Below are positions 21,024-32,513 of a stretch of 64,000 nucleotides of DNA, one piece after another (positions within the stretch are counted from its first letter, which is position 1; each line of letters opens with the position of its first letter). The DNA is taken from assembly GCF_024362695.1 (NCBI RefSeq), contig NC_065422.1, forward strand, positions 11,655,534 through 11,719,533. The letters run 5' to 3'. A program made the position numbers and the translations under genes. The notes below the pieces were generated by a model. It did not search any database. It was not told where the DNA came from and saw nothing but the letters and a program-made list of their open reading frames with translations. Source of the DNA: Pectinophora gossypiella (lineage: Eukaryota > Arthropoda > Insecta > Lepidoptera > Gelechiidae).

Positions 21024-21531
21024 TTGTATTGTACTCTCAGGTATATATGCTTCATACGCTTTATCCCGGATGTACCGGAGAATGGATGACACCATTTGTC
21101 CACGAATTAAAAACAATCGCCCATTTCGGAATATAGAATTAGTTTCCAACCGAATAGTAACGCCATCCGAAAACTACTAAAATAACACAAATAATTCGAC
21201 AGAATGCAGAAACTTAACTTTTGATTATTATTTTATTGCTTCAAAAGGATCATGGCTTAACAATTAGCTTGAAAAGAGGACTGGAGTACTACAAAGGAGT
21301 CACTCGGGCGCAAAGTCTCAAAACTCTCGATTGTCCAGAGTCGAACTTTTTAAAAGGCCTGGCCCCCTGCATACTAACCGTGTCGCGAACAAAAGGATCT
21401 ATTTCCAATGCCTTCGAGTTTTTCGCACAAAAATTAATATCAGCAGCCGATGGAAACTTTTGCTGAGTATTGTTAGTGACGGAGGCCTGTGGTTCAGTTT
21501 ACGGGCAGCAGCGAAGATAGATTACAACTCC

Positions 21532-21990
21532 AGGGCTAACACGCGCAACGTGATAAAATTATCGACAGATTCAATAATTCTGGGAACTCTCCCACTCGTC
21601 TATTCATGACATTATGTACCTCTACTTCTCTCTGACTTTTTACTCTATTGAAAGTATGTAGTTCAGTAGGGCTAACACGCGCAACGTGATAAAATTATCG
21701 ACAGATTCAATAAGTTTCAACGAAATCAATTTTGTTTTCTTCCCTAACATGCGTGCTACGTGATTTTGTTCGTATTTTGAAAGAACGACATGACTTATTT
21801 GGGTTCACATTTTAGCGCCAATCGAGAAAACGACATATTATATTGTCAGAATCGATAAACTTACTGTGACAAAAAAACACGATCAATCAATTTTATCACG
21901 TTGCTACATACTTTCAATAGAGTAAAAAGTCAGAGAGAAGTAGAGGTACATAATGTCATGAATAGACGAATGGGAGAGTTCCCAGAATGA
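21532..21990. repeat. Compound inverted and direct repeat
   Basis: Two arms of about 85 bp (21577-21661 and 21906-21990) are nearly perfect reverse complements: ATTCTGGGAACTCTCCCA... and ...TGGGAGAGTTCCCAGAAT, including CTCTACTTCTCTCTGACTTT. In addition, a 46 bp block starting AGGGCTAACACGCGCAACGT occurs at 21532-21577 and again, identically, at 21668-21713. The arms look like TIRs of a ~414 bp non-autonomous element; the direct repeat crosses its left edge. Confidence 0.8.
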
Positions 21991-22144
21991 TTTTATTCAT
22001 TTATTTATCTACTTTAAACTTTATAGTACATAATCTAGACATATTATATAGGATACAGAAGAGCCAATTATAGGTTTCCACAAATAGTTTTTTCCCGAGT
22101 AGGTTTTTCTCGATAACACGCCCCGGGACGATTACGTCTCTTAG

Positions 22145-22470
22145 CCGCAAGGGCACACCCCGGCCACACAATACAAAAAAACATTTTTTTATCGTGTGCC
22201 ACCTTAATACGTCCTGCAGCGTAATTTTGCTGCAGCGCTACATCGTCATGTCATGTCGCACGTACGTACAGTACCTACGTACCTAAGTACGAGTGAGATA
22301 GATAGTCCACACGCGCCCCCTTACTTTATTGACTTGCGACCATTTAAACTAAAGTAAGATCCAGAGGGGTTGAGGTAAGTCTAGCTCGGCGCCTGATACG
22401 ATTTGGTGCGGGGCGGAGAGTTATCGTATTATCCTTAGTATTATTCTTTATTCTGGGATAATTGGTAGTC
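22145..22470 (+). repeat. R7 repeat
   Basis: GGGCACACCCCGGCCACACA near 22150 resembles the R7 left end; from 22290 the familiar body appears: CGAGTGAGATAGATAGTCCA, AACTAAAGTAAGATCCAGAG, CTAGCTCGGCGCCTGATACG, TTGGTGCGGGGCGGAGAGTT and TATTATTCTTTATTCTG. A CTGCAGCG...CTGCAGCG direct pair sits between. Confidence 0.7.
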
Positions 22471-23274
22471 TCTCACTTTGTCACCGGTATTAAATATATG
22501 TCATTCGTATAGCATGACTCAGGGGACATGTGTAGAAAATCGATGGTAAAACTGTGGATGCCAGCGACTTCAATCTCCAAAAAAGTAGTTATCAAAAGCA
22601 TAATATGTTTTGGAATGAACCTAAAGTTTGTATCGTGAAATTTTCCGTTTTGTCAAAAATGCATAAAAGATGCATGAAAGTGTGCAATGTCTTTAAACTT
22701 TCCAGAGTTCGAGAAAATAATGTTTAGTTTAGTTTTAGTAACTCTTCTAACTTGGACTATCCTGTGATTTGCTAAAGTTTTGTACTTCTCTGTTGGAATG
22801 CCTTCAAACTTTGTTCGCCGTTGCTTTCTTTTAAGTGTTTACGCGAACTTTAATTTTCCATTCCTGATTATATCCCGGTCATTGTTCTTATGGTTCCTTT
22901 AAAAAAAAAGAGCAGTTACAAAACTTTTCTTTTGTTGGTGGAATAGTTCGGACTGTTTTAATTTTTAATTCTTTACGAAAAAATATGGGTAACGGAAAAT
23001 ATTATCGTTTTGTGAAAGGATGGTGGTATTACGACTTCCTCTTACGCAGCTTCAAAACTTTGGACACTTGGTTGCTGATCACAGACCAAAAAGTATTCTA
23101 CAATTCTTGTGACATTTACAGTAGAGGGAATATTTTTAGGTCTTCTTCAGCCGTGTGAGTTGTCAGGTGAAAAACCGATCTCATCATGGTGTCTGGGTTA
23201 CTGTCACTTATTGTTGAACTGTTAAACGCCCTATTTTCAGTTGGTTTCCGTACTTCAGGACAGGTAATTTTCCT
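22471..23274. other. No gene seen
   Basis: Unassigned AT-rich DNA without a repeat partner in the window. Confidence 0.45.
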
Positions 23275-23490
23275 AATACGTCAAGCAAAATCGAACACTA
23301 CGGCGTGGTCGACGATTTACCCCATTCAGCACTTATCGCTATCGATCCACCAGAGTCAATTAATTCTTTCAAATTCTGAGCCGAGGATGAGGCCCAACCG
23401 GCTCTGTTGTCCTAATTATGCGCTGGAGGAGATCCTCTACTCTCCACATTTGATCGGCCAAGTAGTTATTACCATCGTCAAAAATATACA
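23275..23490 (+). mobile_element. Retroposon P, diverged copy
   Basis: GGCGTGGTCGACGATTTACC, GCACTTATCGCTATCGATCC, CAATTAATTCTTTCAAATTC, GGCCAAGTAGTTATTACCAT and CGTCAAAAAT follow the family order. The final AAATCTACAATAAGTCA block is deleted. The 108-residue plus frame is a shadow. I found no clear target duplication. Confidence 0.7.
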
Positions 23491-25232
23491 CCTTAATGCT
23501 GTGGATCTATAATTGACTGTCGGAGCATTTCTGTACCTTAGGCTATCAAATAGCTGATGAAATTGTCTACTTTCCACTAAACGCAAAAGCAGTTAACACA
23601 GTTAAGTACACTTGAAAATAATAACAAAAAACAAATCAAATCGCCTGAGATTACACTAGCGGCAATCGCAAGATAAAATCTTTTAAAATATATTAAGGAA
23701 GACAATAGTCTGCAAGTGGACGTTAAACTGTTTGTTCGAGAAAACTGCTCTTGGAGCAAATTGTCCCGGCATTAGAACACTAGCAATTGTTTCAATCCGG
23801 GTCAGGATAAAAAGACACAACTCACACAAGAAGATAATCAGGGGGGGTCAAAAAGACACATCGAAGCTAATCATCTAAGAAAGCAGCAATATTACTATTA
23901 GACATTAGTGGAGAAGGGGGTTTTGAGGGAAGGGTTCTAAATCGCCACTTTAGTCTTATTTTCATACATTTCGTCAGGGGACAGAAATAGGGTTACTTCC
24001 TGTAAACGACGCAAGAACATTTTTTATATGGATTTTATACTTTTTATAAATTATATACAATCTCCTTAGTTTATAAGAATTTCTATGTTTTATTATTCTA
24101 TTATTATTTTATTTATTTATTTATTATTATTAAGCCTTTATGATTGTCTTTTGTTTTTTCTCTTCAATTTTCACTGTCACCAAGATCGGTCGTTGTTTTA
24201 AGTTATTTTATTTTTGCTTATCTTTTATGTATTTTCTTTTTCCTTGTATATATTTTTTAGTAAAAGTGATATTCCTTTAGTTTTCTTTTTATTTCCGCGC
24301 ACGCGCTGCCGAACATTTACACTTCCCCTATGGGAAGTGTCTAGGTCTATACCTAGAAATTTGGCAAGAAGGTACAACACAAATAAAGAAAATGAGGTGA
24401 AAACCGCAAATTCAGAACTTATTTTTAAACCATTTCAATTTACGACAAATATCACAATTTTTAATAAAACGTGAAGCGATTTTTGTGTTTAAACGTCATA
24501 GTTAAGCCGCGAAGCGTTCTCTAACACTTTTTTCCGTAAATGTCTAGATTCTAGAGCTTAATCGACCAGTGGTCCGACGGCTGTTGATTTAAGAAATAAA
24601 AGTGCAACTTGCAGCAATTACTGCGGGCTGCAACGCAAACTGTACGGCTAAAGTGCAGTAATAGCAGTATTAAAATGGAGTGGCCAATAAATCGTGCTGG
24701 TGTAGTATAAGTAAGTACCTACTTATTTTTTTATTTTTAGTGAAGGTTTTGTGTCTATAGTCTTCCTAGTTCTACATCAATACAACATATCTATCTTTTG
24801 CATGTTTTTTAAAAGTCAAAATCATTTATTTACTCAATGTAATTGTCATAAATGTTGAAATTTGTTAAAAAATATTGTTATTTGTTGTCGTAGTGGCTAA
24901 GAACAAAGAATTTACAGGTAATTCGACTTAATTGGTATAAAGTTACACCAATGCACAATTACAATTAGTCGGTTTATAGTTAAATATTTTTTTATGTCAG
25001 CCATAACTATGTTCTGTTATAAGTTATAAATTGCGCCACTAAAATTAGGTAAGTAACAAGCCACGTTTAAAAAATCAGCCTAACGATTTTCGCGGAAGTG
25101 GGGTAGGCACAGATCACGGAATTCCACTTACTACATGGAATACCCTTCCCGACGGGAAATAAGCATGATCTTATAAATGTACGATAGCGCGACAGCGAAA
25201 TATTGAAAATCTAAATATCATATTAACTATAA
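23491..25232. other. No gene seen
   Basis: A long AT-rich stretch including a TTTATTTATTTATTATTATT run near 24115. Frames such as 24214-24474 show no motif. It may be unique DNA of the host. Confidence 0.45.
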
Positions 25233-25340
25233 ACAACACGTGCGGCTAGCAAACAAACAACACTTGCACTTGTTTTCGACACACGTGCAAGGTACGGTAG
25301 CGGGGACAACCCTTATAAGACGGCTAGCCGCACGAGTTGT
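25233..25340. repeat. Short inverted repeat element
   Basis: ACAACACGTGCGGCTAGC at 25233-25250 and GCTAGCCGCACGAGTTGT at 25323-25340 pair over 17 of 18 positions. The loop repeats CACTTGCACTTG and ACACGTGCAAG. Size fits a very small MITE. Confidence 0.55.
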
Positions 25341-25922
25341 ACCATTCTTGTGTCGAACTCCGCACAGAGAACATCTAATAAAAATAATCTGTGACAGTAA
25401 GCCATCGTTTTAACTGGCGCTATGCGCCCTCCACAAAAGTCCCTGTTACCTTGGGATCAGAGTACAGTACTCGTGTTCCAACATGTATGTATAATTTACG
25501 AGACAAATAATAGGTACATGCCATTAAATGCTACAATACGCCCATATGTCCGAAGTGGTGGGCAGACGACATATAATACTCCATCTCGTTGGAAAGGGAG
25601 CACAATCTATTTAATTTATTTATATTACTTAGAGCACGTCCTAAAAGGCTACAATAAAGTATTTCAAGTACCAACTACAATCCTACGAAATCGTCACACA
25701 AACTACTACCAAGTTGTGACGTCATAAATTATCTAACTCTATCTTGGTGTTCCCGAGTCGTTGTGCAAACTGCGTGTTTATGTGATATATCTACGTAAAC
25801 TATCACCTAAAATCTGTATTTTTATTCTGTTTCATATATATTTTTGAGGTGTACAATAATAATAAATTGTTTTCCCGCACGCATACCTTCCTTAAGTAAA
25901 TCAACTTAGGTATACCATATTA

Positions 25923-26321
25923 TTATTGCGTATGACAGACAAAAATAAAATATCCTGGGTGGATCGTATCCGCATCCGTCACACAATGCAGCTCGTCTAT
26001 GTCACTTGGGACCCGGTGTAGAGGGCACTTGTTCACTATGTGAGATATGGTTTGATCCGGATGACCACATTCACAGTATGGCGACTCCTTTAAACCCCAT
26101 TTATGTAGGTGACGGTTTGACTTTCCATGGTTGGTCCTACACCGGTTCAGTCGGGTCCAGATTTTTCGGACTCTCCGCGCGGGATCCTGAATAAGGTCCG
26201 AATTTGTGCCGTCGAACATGTTCCACTCCAGCCTCCACATATCTTCGTTAGTTATACCATACATAAATAGGTATGTATGAATATATCGAACACACTGGCG
26301 ATGAGTTATGACTTTCTCCAA
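25923..26321 (-). pseudogene. LINE ORF2 C-terminal relic (longest open frame)
   Basis: This 132-codon minus-strand frame contains WTRLNRCRTNHGKSNRHLHK, then SPYCECGHPDQTISHIVNKCP around residues 80-105. The RLNRxRTxHGRC...WG..ESPxCxCG...QT..HI...CP pattern is the conserved C-terminal tail of many insect LINE ORF2 proteins (jockey-type and relatives), downstream of the RT domain. The first ~45 residues do not match the family and are probably chance reading. The start codon is not meaningful. It stays open over the conserved part, so it may be a fairly recent insertion. Confidence 0.82.
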
Positions 26322-26569
26322 ACCCGGATGATAAAAACGTAGACAATGTACAGGATGTATGGGAATTCTCCATGTTGCGGAAATAGTAGTAATTTATCTG
26401 TATCATTTCCCATAAATATAGGCATAATAAAGTATGGCTGACAGGGGTATAAAATATTATCAACTTGGCAACATTCTGGTCTATTTGTGGTACGATACAA
26501 ATACATAGGTAATTACCTACTTTACTTTTGAAAAACAAGTTTATTTTTTGTTTATATCATTGATATTTG

Positions 26570-26606
26570 TTGATTGATTGATTTTTGATTGGTTGATTGA
26601 TTGATT
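26570..26606. repeat. (GATT)n microsatellite
   Basis: TTGATTGATTG and GGTTGATTGATTGATTGG with one interruption. Confidence 0.8.
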
Positions 26607-26723
26607 GGCGGTTTCTATCTCTGGCTAACTAATTAATACCATTTACGGCAAACCTACAATTACCCACGTCCAAAAACTCTGTTTAGCGCGTTCTGTTTTT
26701 TATTCGTTTCCACGTACAAGCAA

Positions 26724-26886
26724 CTTATACACTGCCTAACCTATCAGGCCCGATGCGTTGGGATTGGGCAGTGTAATAGCTCATCGGTGGGCGTGGCCAC
26801 GATTTCGGTATACATTTAATGTCATTCGGCCAATAAAAAATTACCTTGGTGCATCGGGTCCCATAGATTAGGTAGTGTAATAAGCC
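26724..26886. mobile_element. MITE, ~40 bp inverted ends
   Basis: Left CTTATACACTGCCTAACCTA, then TCAGGCCCGATGCGTTGG; right CATCGGGTCCCATAGATTAG then GTAGTGTAATAAG. The arms pair with a few mismatches and indels. Its end resembles that of the element at 58723-58952 (GGCTTATTACAC). Confidence 0.65.
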
Positions 26887-27224
26887 CTGTAGAAAGAACT
26901 GTCTCCCTGTTTGTCTGTGGTGTCTGTCTGTTAGGTACTTAAGATATGAAGTTAGCAGCAAGTTCCAAAAACAAAACTGCAAAGCAAACTCTTTGCGAAC
27001 TGATCAAGACGCGAAGGAGGAGTGTTGTGCAAATAAAAACAACGTAAAACTTCAACGTCAGACGTTGCTTTACTTTGCTATTGCCGACTTCTAGTGGTGA
27101 ACGAGTTATGAAGTAGCAAAAGTTTAAAAAACTCCTTTTATAAACAAATAAAAATATTTTTATTTTTGTATTTCATTGTCTAAGTCACTTTGTGAGGCTG
27201 TCCTTTGTTTGGTGAGGATTTTTC

Positions 27225-27385
27225 ATGACAGACAATCCGCGTGCTCTCCCTAACTCCTTTGGACTTATGGTCATTTAGCCTAAAGTAAGACTCAGAGGGG
27301 GTGAGATCTGTCCGATACGAATTGGTGCGGGGTGGAGAATTACCGTTCTATATCTGTGTCCTATTCTTTGTTCTATGCTTGTGGT
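27225..27385 (+). repeat. R7 repeat with SINE-B scrap to its left
   Basis: CTAAAGTAAGACTCAGAGGG, GATACGAATTGGTGCGGGGT and GGAGAATTACCGTTCTATAT identify R7. Just before it, 27185-27215 (ACTTTGTGAGGCTGTCCTTT) is a SINE-B body fragment. Confidence 0.7.
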
Positions 27386-27736
27386 GGAAATTAATTATAA
27401 TGTCGACTTAAGATAACAAACAACGGATCATGTCTACCGCATAATACCATTAAATTCGTCCTACCTTTCTGTCGTGCGGCTAAATAATAAACAAAGTAAG
27501 AAACGACATATAAAATAAATCCGCGGAACATAGCACAGGGTTTTCTGTTTGGCTTCCGATCCATTTCCGAAACAAACGAGCGACAACAGAAGCAAACAGA
27601 TCATTAGCTTTATGTCCAGTTGTTTTAGAGTTCCGTTGTGAACTAGGATAATGGGGTCGCAGTCTTCAACAACGGTTGTTTTCTCAAAGATTTCAGTGGA
27701 TCGCTAAAACTTTGCAAAAAATATTATACTTAAGAC

Positions 27737-27818
27737 TTCTTTCGTACACGTACGAAAGAACGTGTACCGAACCGTGTGCGAACGTGTACGGTCAAAAGAA
27801 CGTGTTCTTTTGACCGTA
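27737..27818. repeat. Two adjacent perfect hairpins
   Basis: 27737-27760 has 11 bp arms around AC (TTCTTTCGTAC / GTACGAAAGAA). 27787-27818 has 15 bp arms around GT (TACGGTCAAAAGAAC / GTTCTTTTGACCGTA). Between them ACGTGTACC-like words repeat (CGTGTACCGA, CGTGTGCGAA, CGTGTACGG). No mismatch in either stem. Confidence 0.9.
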
Positions 27819-28188
27819 AAAAATATGACTAATGAAAGTGTATTGCCGTGCGTTAGTCTCACAAAATTTTAGGAAAGGTTCAATTAATTTGATTGGATCC
27901 AGATTTACATTGGATTAAAATTTACATTTTGGTAGTTGAGTGGATAAAAATAATAATAATTAAAATGCAAATTGGACACTCCCTTTAGAAACAAATTCCA
28001 GTGTAAGACAGTAAAAACAATAAAAATTTTCTTTTAAACTCATTTTCAAATTTAATCTTTCGAACGCCGGAACGCGGATCTCGACCAGACACAATGTAAA
28101 ATCTATTGTGTCTGGTATCTCGGCATATGAGAGGTTAATTAAGTTATATACGTAATTAAGTAACAATAAAAGTAACAAAGTAACAATA

Positions 28189-28298
28189 TCTCCACCAACC
28201 CGCATTGGAGCAGCGTGGCGGAGTATGCTCCATACCCCCTCCGGTTGATTGAGGGGAGGCCTGTGCCCAGCAGTGGGACGTATATAGTCTGTTTATGT
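28189..28298 (+). mobile_element. SINE-B 3' part with 11 bp TSD
   Basis: TCTCCACCAACCCGCATTGG to GTCTGTTTATGT. AAGTAACAATA lies at 28178-28188 and again at 28299-28309. The 5' half is absent, as expected for incomplete reverse transcription. Confidence 0.88.
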
Positions 28299-28382
28299 AA
28301 GTAACAATAAGTACGACGTTTGATAACATTCAATTATGCCTCAACAGTATTTTTATGCAAATTCCATTACGTTTCGTAAAAA

Positions 28383-28709
28383 GTACAACCCCCCCCCCCC
28401 CATTTGACTCCCCGGGTGTCACCACCCGGTATACCCACTAAAACCCTACGGTGGTCCTCCTTGCCGCCGTGTGGCGGGGATACGGGAACGCAATTGCACA
28501 CAACGTCTCCGCCGGCGGATGCCCTTTAGGGCCCAGCGCCCATGGGAACGCGGCAAGCGCCTCCCCTTCCACCGAGGGCTGCACGAGACCTATGTTGTGG
28601 ACGGCGGTCCCCCGACCACCGTTCACAGGTCCCCATCAAGGCGGCGCTCGATCGATCGCGACCAAGTGCCCGTACCCCCCCCCCCCCCCCCCTCCCCCTC
28701 ATTTGACTA
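28383..28709. repeat. GC-rich island between C-tracts and direct repeats
   Basis: Both ends carry GTAC, a run of Cs (about 14 on the left, about 19 on the right followed by T and more Cs) and CATTTGACT. Between them is ~260 bp of strikingly GC-rich DNA in an AT-rich region (GGATGCCCTTTAGGGCCC, GCCGCCGTGTGGCGGGG). It has overlapping frames of 62-105 codons on both strands, none with a domain I can name. An end of a LINE is the leading explanation; on the minus strand the sequence would finish in a G-rich tail. Confidence 0.6.
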
Positions 28710-29256
28710 CTTGTCAAGTAGTAAATATTATGTGACAGTGACGCTGCGAGCGTGCAATACTACGTCTGCCGGGTCCATTAGTATTTAATATTTTTGTCAG
28801 AACCCCGTTATCGCAATGCAATTTAATCTTAACCATTTTTATTTTCACTCCCCCGAGCTATGTCCAGACTACATCCTAATGGTGGAGAATTTCTTCGCTT
28901 TTCACCGTAGTGTGAGTTTTATTAATGTGTTCTTTACTCCATCTGTGGAATTTAATCTTGAAATGGTCGCTTGAAATGCAGGTGCTAGTTGGAAGTACCT
29001 TGTAATTTTACCTCGCTTCTGTTGTCGTTTTATAGTAAATTCATTTGTTGAAACTACGTACTTACCTACTTTATTTTATTTTAGTCGTTTCATGTATGGT
29101 ATTGTGTATAAAAGTGTAAAATGATGTTACAATCAGTTAAAGAATAGGAAAAGGTATTGGACGGTTCGGAATCTCGTATAACTTTTACGTATGAAAGTTA
29201 TAGGAGATATATTATAAAAATTAAGGGCGTGATTTTTGTGATTATTGTGGTTTTAG

Positions 29257-29312
29257 TGGGGACCCACCGGGATTCGACCCCGTGATATCCAGATCGGGAC
29301 CTGATCAACGAA
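29257..29312 (-). mobile_element. SINE-A head fragment
   Basis: GGGGACCCACCGGGATTCGA on plus is the complement of the B-box region of the SINE-A head; the rest is absent. Confidence 0.6.
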
Positions 29313-29904
29313 ATTTCTGTTGATTTAATTACTTTTTTGCTGTTTTACGTCTTTGTAGCCAGTAATTAATAGGTAAAGTAATATTAAAACTATACCCAAG
29401 TCTAATAACTAATTATACTTAGAAGTAGTTTGGACTCCCATCGATCAACCACTTAGCTACACTTTAGTTGCGCTAACTTTACTCAGACCATGAAAACGAA
29501 AATATATTCTACAAAATATGTAAGTAGGTACCTACACCAGAAGCCGACGAGAGAAAAATCCGCAGGAATAACTATAACACAGAAAATTGAAAATAATAAC
29601 CTCGCCGGGTGGTGCATTTGAGGTTATGTATTTTGCTTCGCCCGCTTCGCTTCGCCAGACTCACCTCAAAGCCAGTAGTTTGCGTTTAATATCAAAAAAC
29701 AAGTCGTAAAACGCTTTTGGAGATGAGGTAGAATATTCGGGAACGTTATTTCGGTTTAAGTTTTTTTTGTTAAATACTTACATCAGTCTCTTTGCTGGGA
29801 TTTCTCATTTAAATTTTACATGACTTTGATGCCGTGGATTATTTTATTTACCTAGGTACCTATTTCATGCAGTCGTACCTACAGCAATGATATGAGTAAA
29901 TAAC
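29313..29904. other. No gene seen
   Basis: Unassigned. A patch near 29630-29670 with TTCGCCCGCTTCGCTTCGCC is GC-richer but carries no frame of interest. Confidence 0.45.
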
Positions 29905-30120
29905 ATGCCTTAGCATCACAGTTGTATCCCCAAAGGGGTAGGCCGGGATGTATATTAATAAATAATGTAATTAAAGGCCCCAAATACGTATTAAGCGCCT
30001 TCCGATGCTCGTTCCTAGAATCGATGGTATTTGATACACCAATAGGGGCCACTCTAGTCTATTTTAAGTTAAGTATGAGGGAGTGCGACCACTCAGCATC
30101 TGTGTTGTGTCTGTGTAAGA
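29905..30120. repeat. SINE-E tail followed by R7-like stretch
   Basis: TAGCATCACAGTTGTATCCC and CCAAAGGGGTAGGCC are the SINE-E 3' end (minus). From about 29990 the text TAGGGGCCACTCTAGTCTAT resembles R7 as seen at 36650 (GGGGGCCACTTTGATCTATT). Confidence 0.5.
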
Positions 30121-30671
30121 ACATTTTTGTATCGAGTCTCCGGACTGTGTCTGAAATATAAAACAAAAGCGTTATTAAAAGCGAAACCGGATTTTTTTCC
30201 AGTTTGTATGCATATTCACATCATAAAGCCGCGCTTTCATATAAAATCCCGCTTTCTATCCCGCAACACTCGTGGCACTGCATCTGTGTGCACTGCGACT
30301 TCACCACGATGATCCCCCGAAGAAACGTTCCAAGCATACAGACACTACTTTCCGCAGAAATAAAACAACAAAGTGTTCAACAAACTCAACAGAAACATTC
30401 CGTGGGGTGTTTTCTTGAGGGAGATAAATAAAAACACAAACATTTTCAGCTGTACAATAATCTTAAAACGCGATGATTTTACGCGAGAAAATGTAAATTA
30501 ACTGTCGCTTCATTGGAACTTTGAAATTAAGGCAAGTTTAAAATTACGCTCATTTGAAAGTTTAAATCCTAGATTCTAGCGGAATAAAAACTTAAATGAG
30601 TGACGACGTGCAGGGCATAGTCTGTCTAGGGAATAATCGGTCCAAGTGACAAGAAATAGGTACAATTCTTC

Positions 30672-30845
30672 TTCTTATCGTGTAGGTTATGTATGATGTG
30701 GATGATTAACCTCATCAACCCTGGTGTCAGGGTTATTATTGAGCCGCCAAAGGCCCCTGACATAGCTCATGTAACGGCTACATATTTACATCAGTAGGTA
30801 AGTAGTAACCGGGACCAACGGCTTAACGTGCCTTCCAAACCACGG
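30672..30845 (-). mobile_element. SINE-A 3' part
   Basis: Runs on plus from CTTCTTATCGTGTAGG through CCCTGGTGTCAGGGTTATTA, GAGCCGCCAAAGGCCCCTGA, CATCAGTAGGTAAG and AACGGCTTAACGTGCCTTCC. Head missing. Confidence 0.8.
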
Positions 30846-30904
30846 AACGATTAACGATTGTGACGATTGTTTAGGAGTACGAACCTTTATATGAATTTCT
30901 TAAT

Positions 30905-31085
30905 GTCACGTCAAAGAAATAATATTACGAATAGAACGGCAACTCTCCGCTCCCCACCAGCGTCTGAGCTAGGTTTACCTCACCCCCCTTCGAACATAAT
31001 TTGGCGTCAGACGTCACACACACAGATGCGCGTGTACGATAATGTCAATGTTTGTGTGAAGTGTCCGGGGTGTGCTAATGCATAA
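30905..31085 (-). repeat. R7 repeat, uninterrupted reference copy
   Basis: GAATAGAACGGCAACTCTCC, GCTAGGTTTACCTCACCCCC, GACGTCACACACACAGATGC and GTGTCCGGGGTGTGC in one run. It shows that the two pieces at 18185-18293 and 18944-19035 were once one element. The 72-residue plus frame is incidental. Confidence 0.7.
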
Positions 31086-31340
31086 GACCGCTAAAATGTA
31101 AAGAAGAAGGGGGCTGGGCAAAAGCCCAGCGCAGTGGGGCAGACTTAGTGTAGATTTCCCTCAGCATCAACTACTAAGGCAGAGAAGCAATAGCGGTAGT
31201 CAGTAATGAACGCTGACCAAGCATGGGACTAACAACGAAAGGTACATGTGATAATCATAGAATTCTTCCCTACCCTGCCCCACGCTCTAGACAGGAAAGG
31301 TAAGATAAGGAAAGGGGCAAAGTCCGGACAGACGACGCTA
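31086..31340. other. Unclassified repeat-like stretch
   Basis: Contains a small hairpin GCTGGGCAAAAGCCCAGC and text (CAGCATGGGACTAACAACGA, CTACCCTGCCCCACGCTCTA) that looks like a retroelement flank, but no partner is present in the window. 31342-31420 and 57495-57575 share GTCAATAAGA and neighbouring words, an old repeat. Confidence 0.35.
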
Positions 31341-32357
31341 ATTGACGTATCTGAATTTTTTGGCGAATCTGATTTGCACCTTTGCTAATGTCAATAAGAC
31401 ACAAATTATTTCAGCAAAAAATGAGTTTTTTTGTGTATCACTTCGGGTCGGTTTTTTCAATTACGATTTTTTGATCCACCGGCCGAGGCAACGCGCTAAG
31501 CCAAAGCTCGGGGCATATTTGAGCCAACGTTTTGAGCCAAAGCTCTGAAGCGAGACCTGTTTTCGTTTTACTCATAAATGCCATCCGAGCGAAACAAAAA
31601 TGACAATAAATCTGTCCCGTTTTCTCATACCTTGTCCCACTATCTAGACAAGTGTTCCACTCTATTCCCTCCGGCGCAAGTTCCGGACAGCCTTCTGAAC
31701 AACTGCTGCTATGACGTGTGGTGAATACGGACACCGCTTACTCGATTACCAGTATTGTTGGGCCGTCCACCGCGTACCGCACTTGAGTGTTAATGTGAAA
31801 CCTGCGAACTTCTGTGCACTTTTACAGACTTTTACTTAATGCTAGGGTGTAGAACATGGTTTGAAACTGTGTTTCGTCTGTAAGACTCAAGTCTACAAGG
31901 GACCAGTTAAATGTATGGTGGTTACTTTTATTATTTATTTATTTATTTATAAAAAGGTACACCAACCATTATATAATAAAACATTAAATAAAATAAGTTA
32001 CATCAGGAATGAGACTGACTGACATAAACCAAAAAAACACTTTTAAACTGTAATAATAAGACTATTCTTTGTGTAAGTGTCTATGTTTTTCTTTAGGATA
32101 GGCAGAAATAGGTATTCAGAAGATAACTTACTATCACTTTTGATGCGAACTTTCAAGATGGATAATGATGGACCGTGCGATCCGTGATCGATCAGAACAT
32201 CGCCCATATATTGGTCCACCCATGAAGAAGCACGAGTTCAAGAAGCGCCTAAACGCTTTTGTTTTCAATTCGCTCCCAGTTCAATACAGAAACAAAACGT
32301 ACCAACAGAGCATCACGCCTGTATCCTCGAAGGAAACCTACATAAATAAACTCACGC

Positions 32358-32510
32358 CTATTTCCCACCGGGGTAAGCAGAGACTATAGAATTCCATTTG
32401 TTCCGATCCTGACACACTTCTCTTGCTTCCTCCACATTCATCAATTGCTTCATACACGCACGCCGGTTCAGAGTAGATCGCACTAAACCTTTTCTAAGGA
32501 CATCTCCAAT
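32358..32510 (-). pseudogene. LINE ORF2 C-terminus and stop
   Basis: The minus-strand frame reads DVLRKGLVRSTLNRRACM, then VEEAREVCQDRNKWNSIVSA and ends PGGK followed by a TAG stop at 32358-32360. The same tail is found at 16964, 45083-45122 (WNSVVSADPNGK stop) and 63302-63629. The 3' UTR runs to GCGTGAGTTTATTTATG on minus. The frame shown as 136 codons is a fusion with SINE-B upstream. Confidence 0.75.
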
Positions 32511-32513
32511 TAG

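Noticed and set aside
22240..22290. Regulatory cluster of ACGTACGTAC palindromes
   Set aside because: TACCTACGTACC-type words are scattered throughout the window, so they carry little weight here.
23186..23512. 108-codon plus frame
   Set aside because: Lies over a retroposon P copy whose other copies do not keep the frame.
28451..28788. Overlapping frames in the GC-rich island as a possible gene
   Set aside because: Long frames on both strands follow from high GC; no domain is seen and the unit looks inserted.
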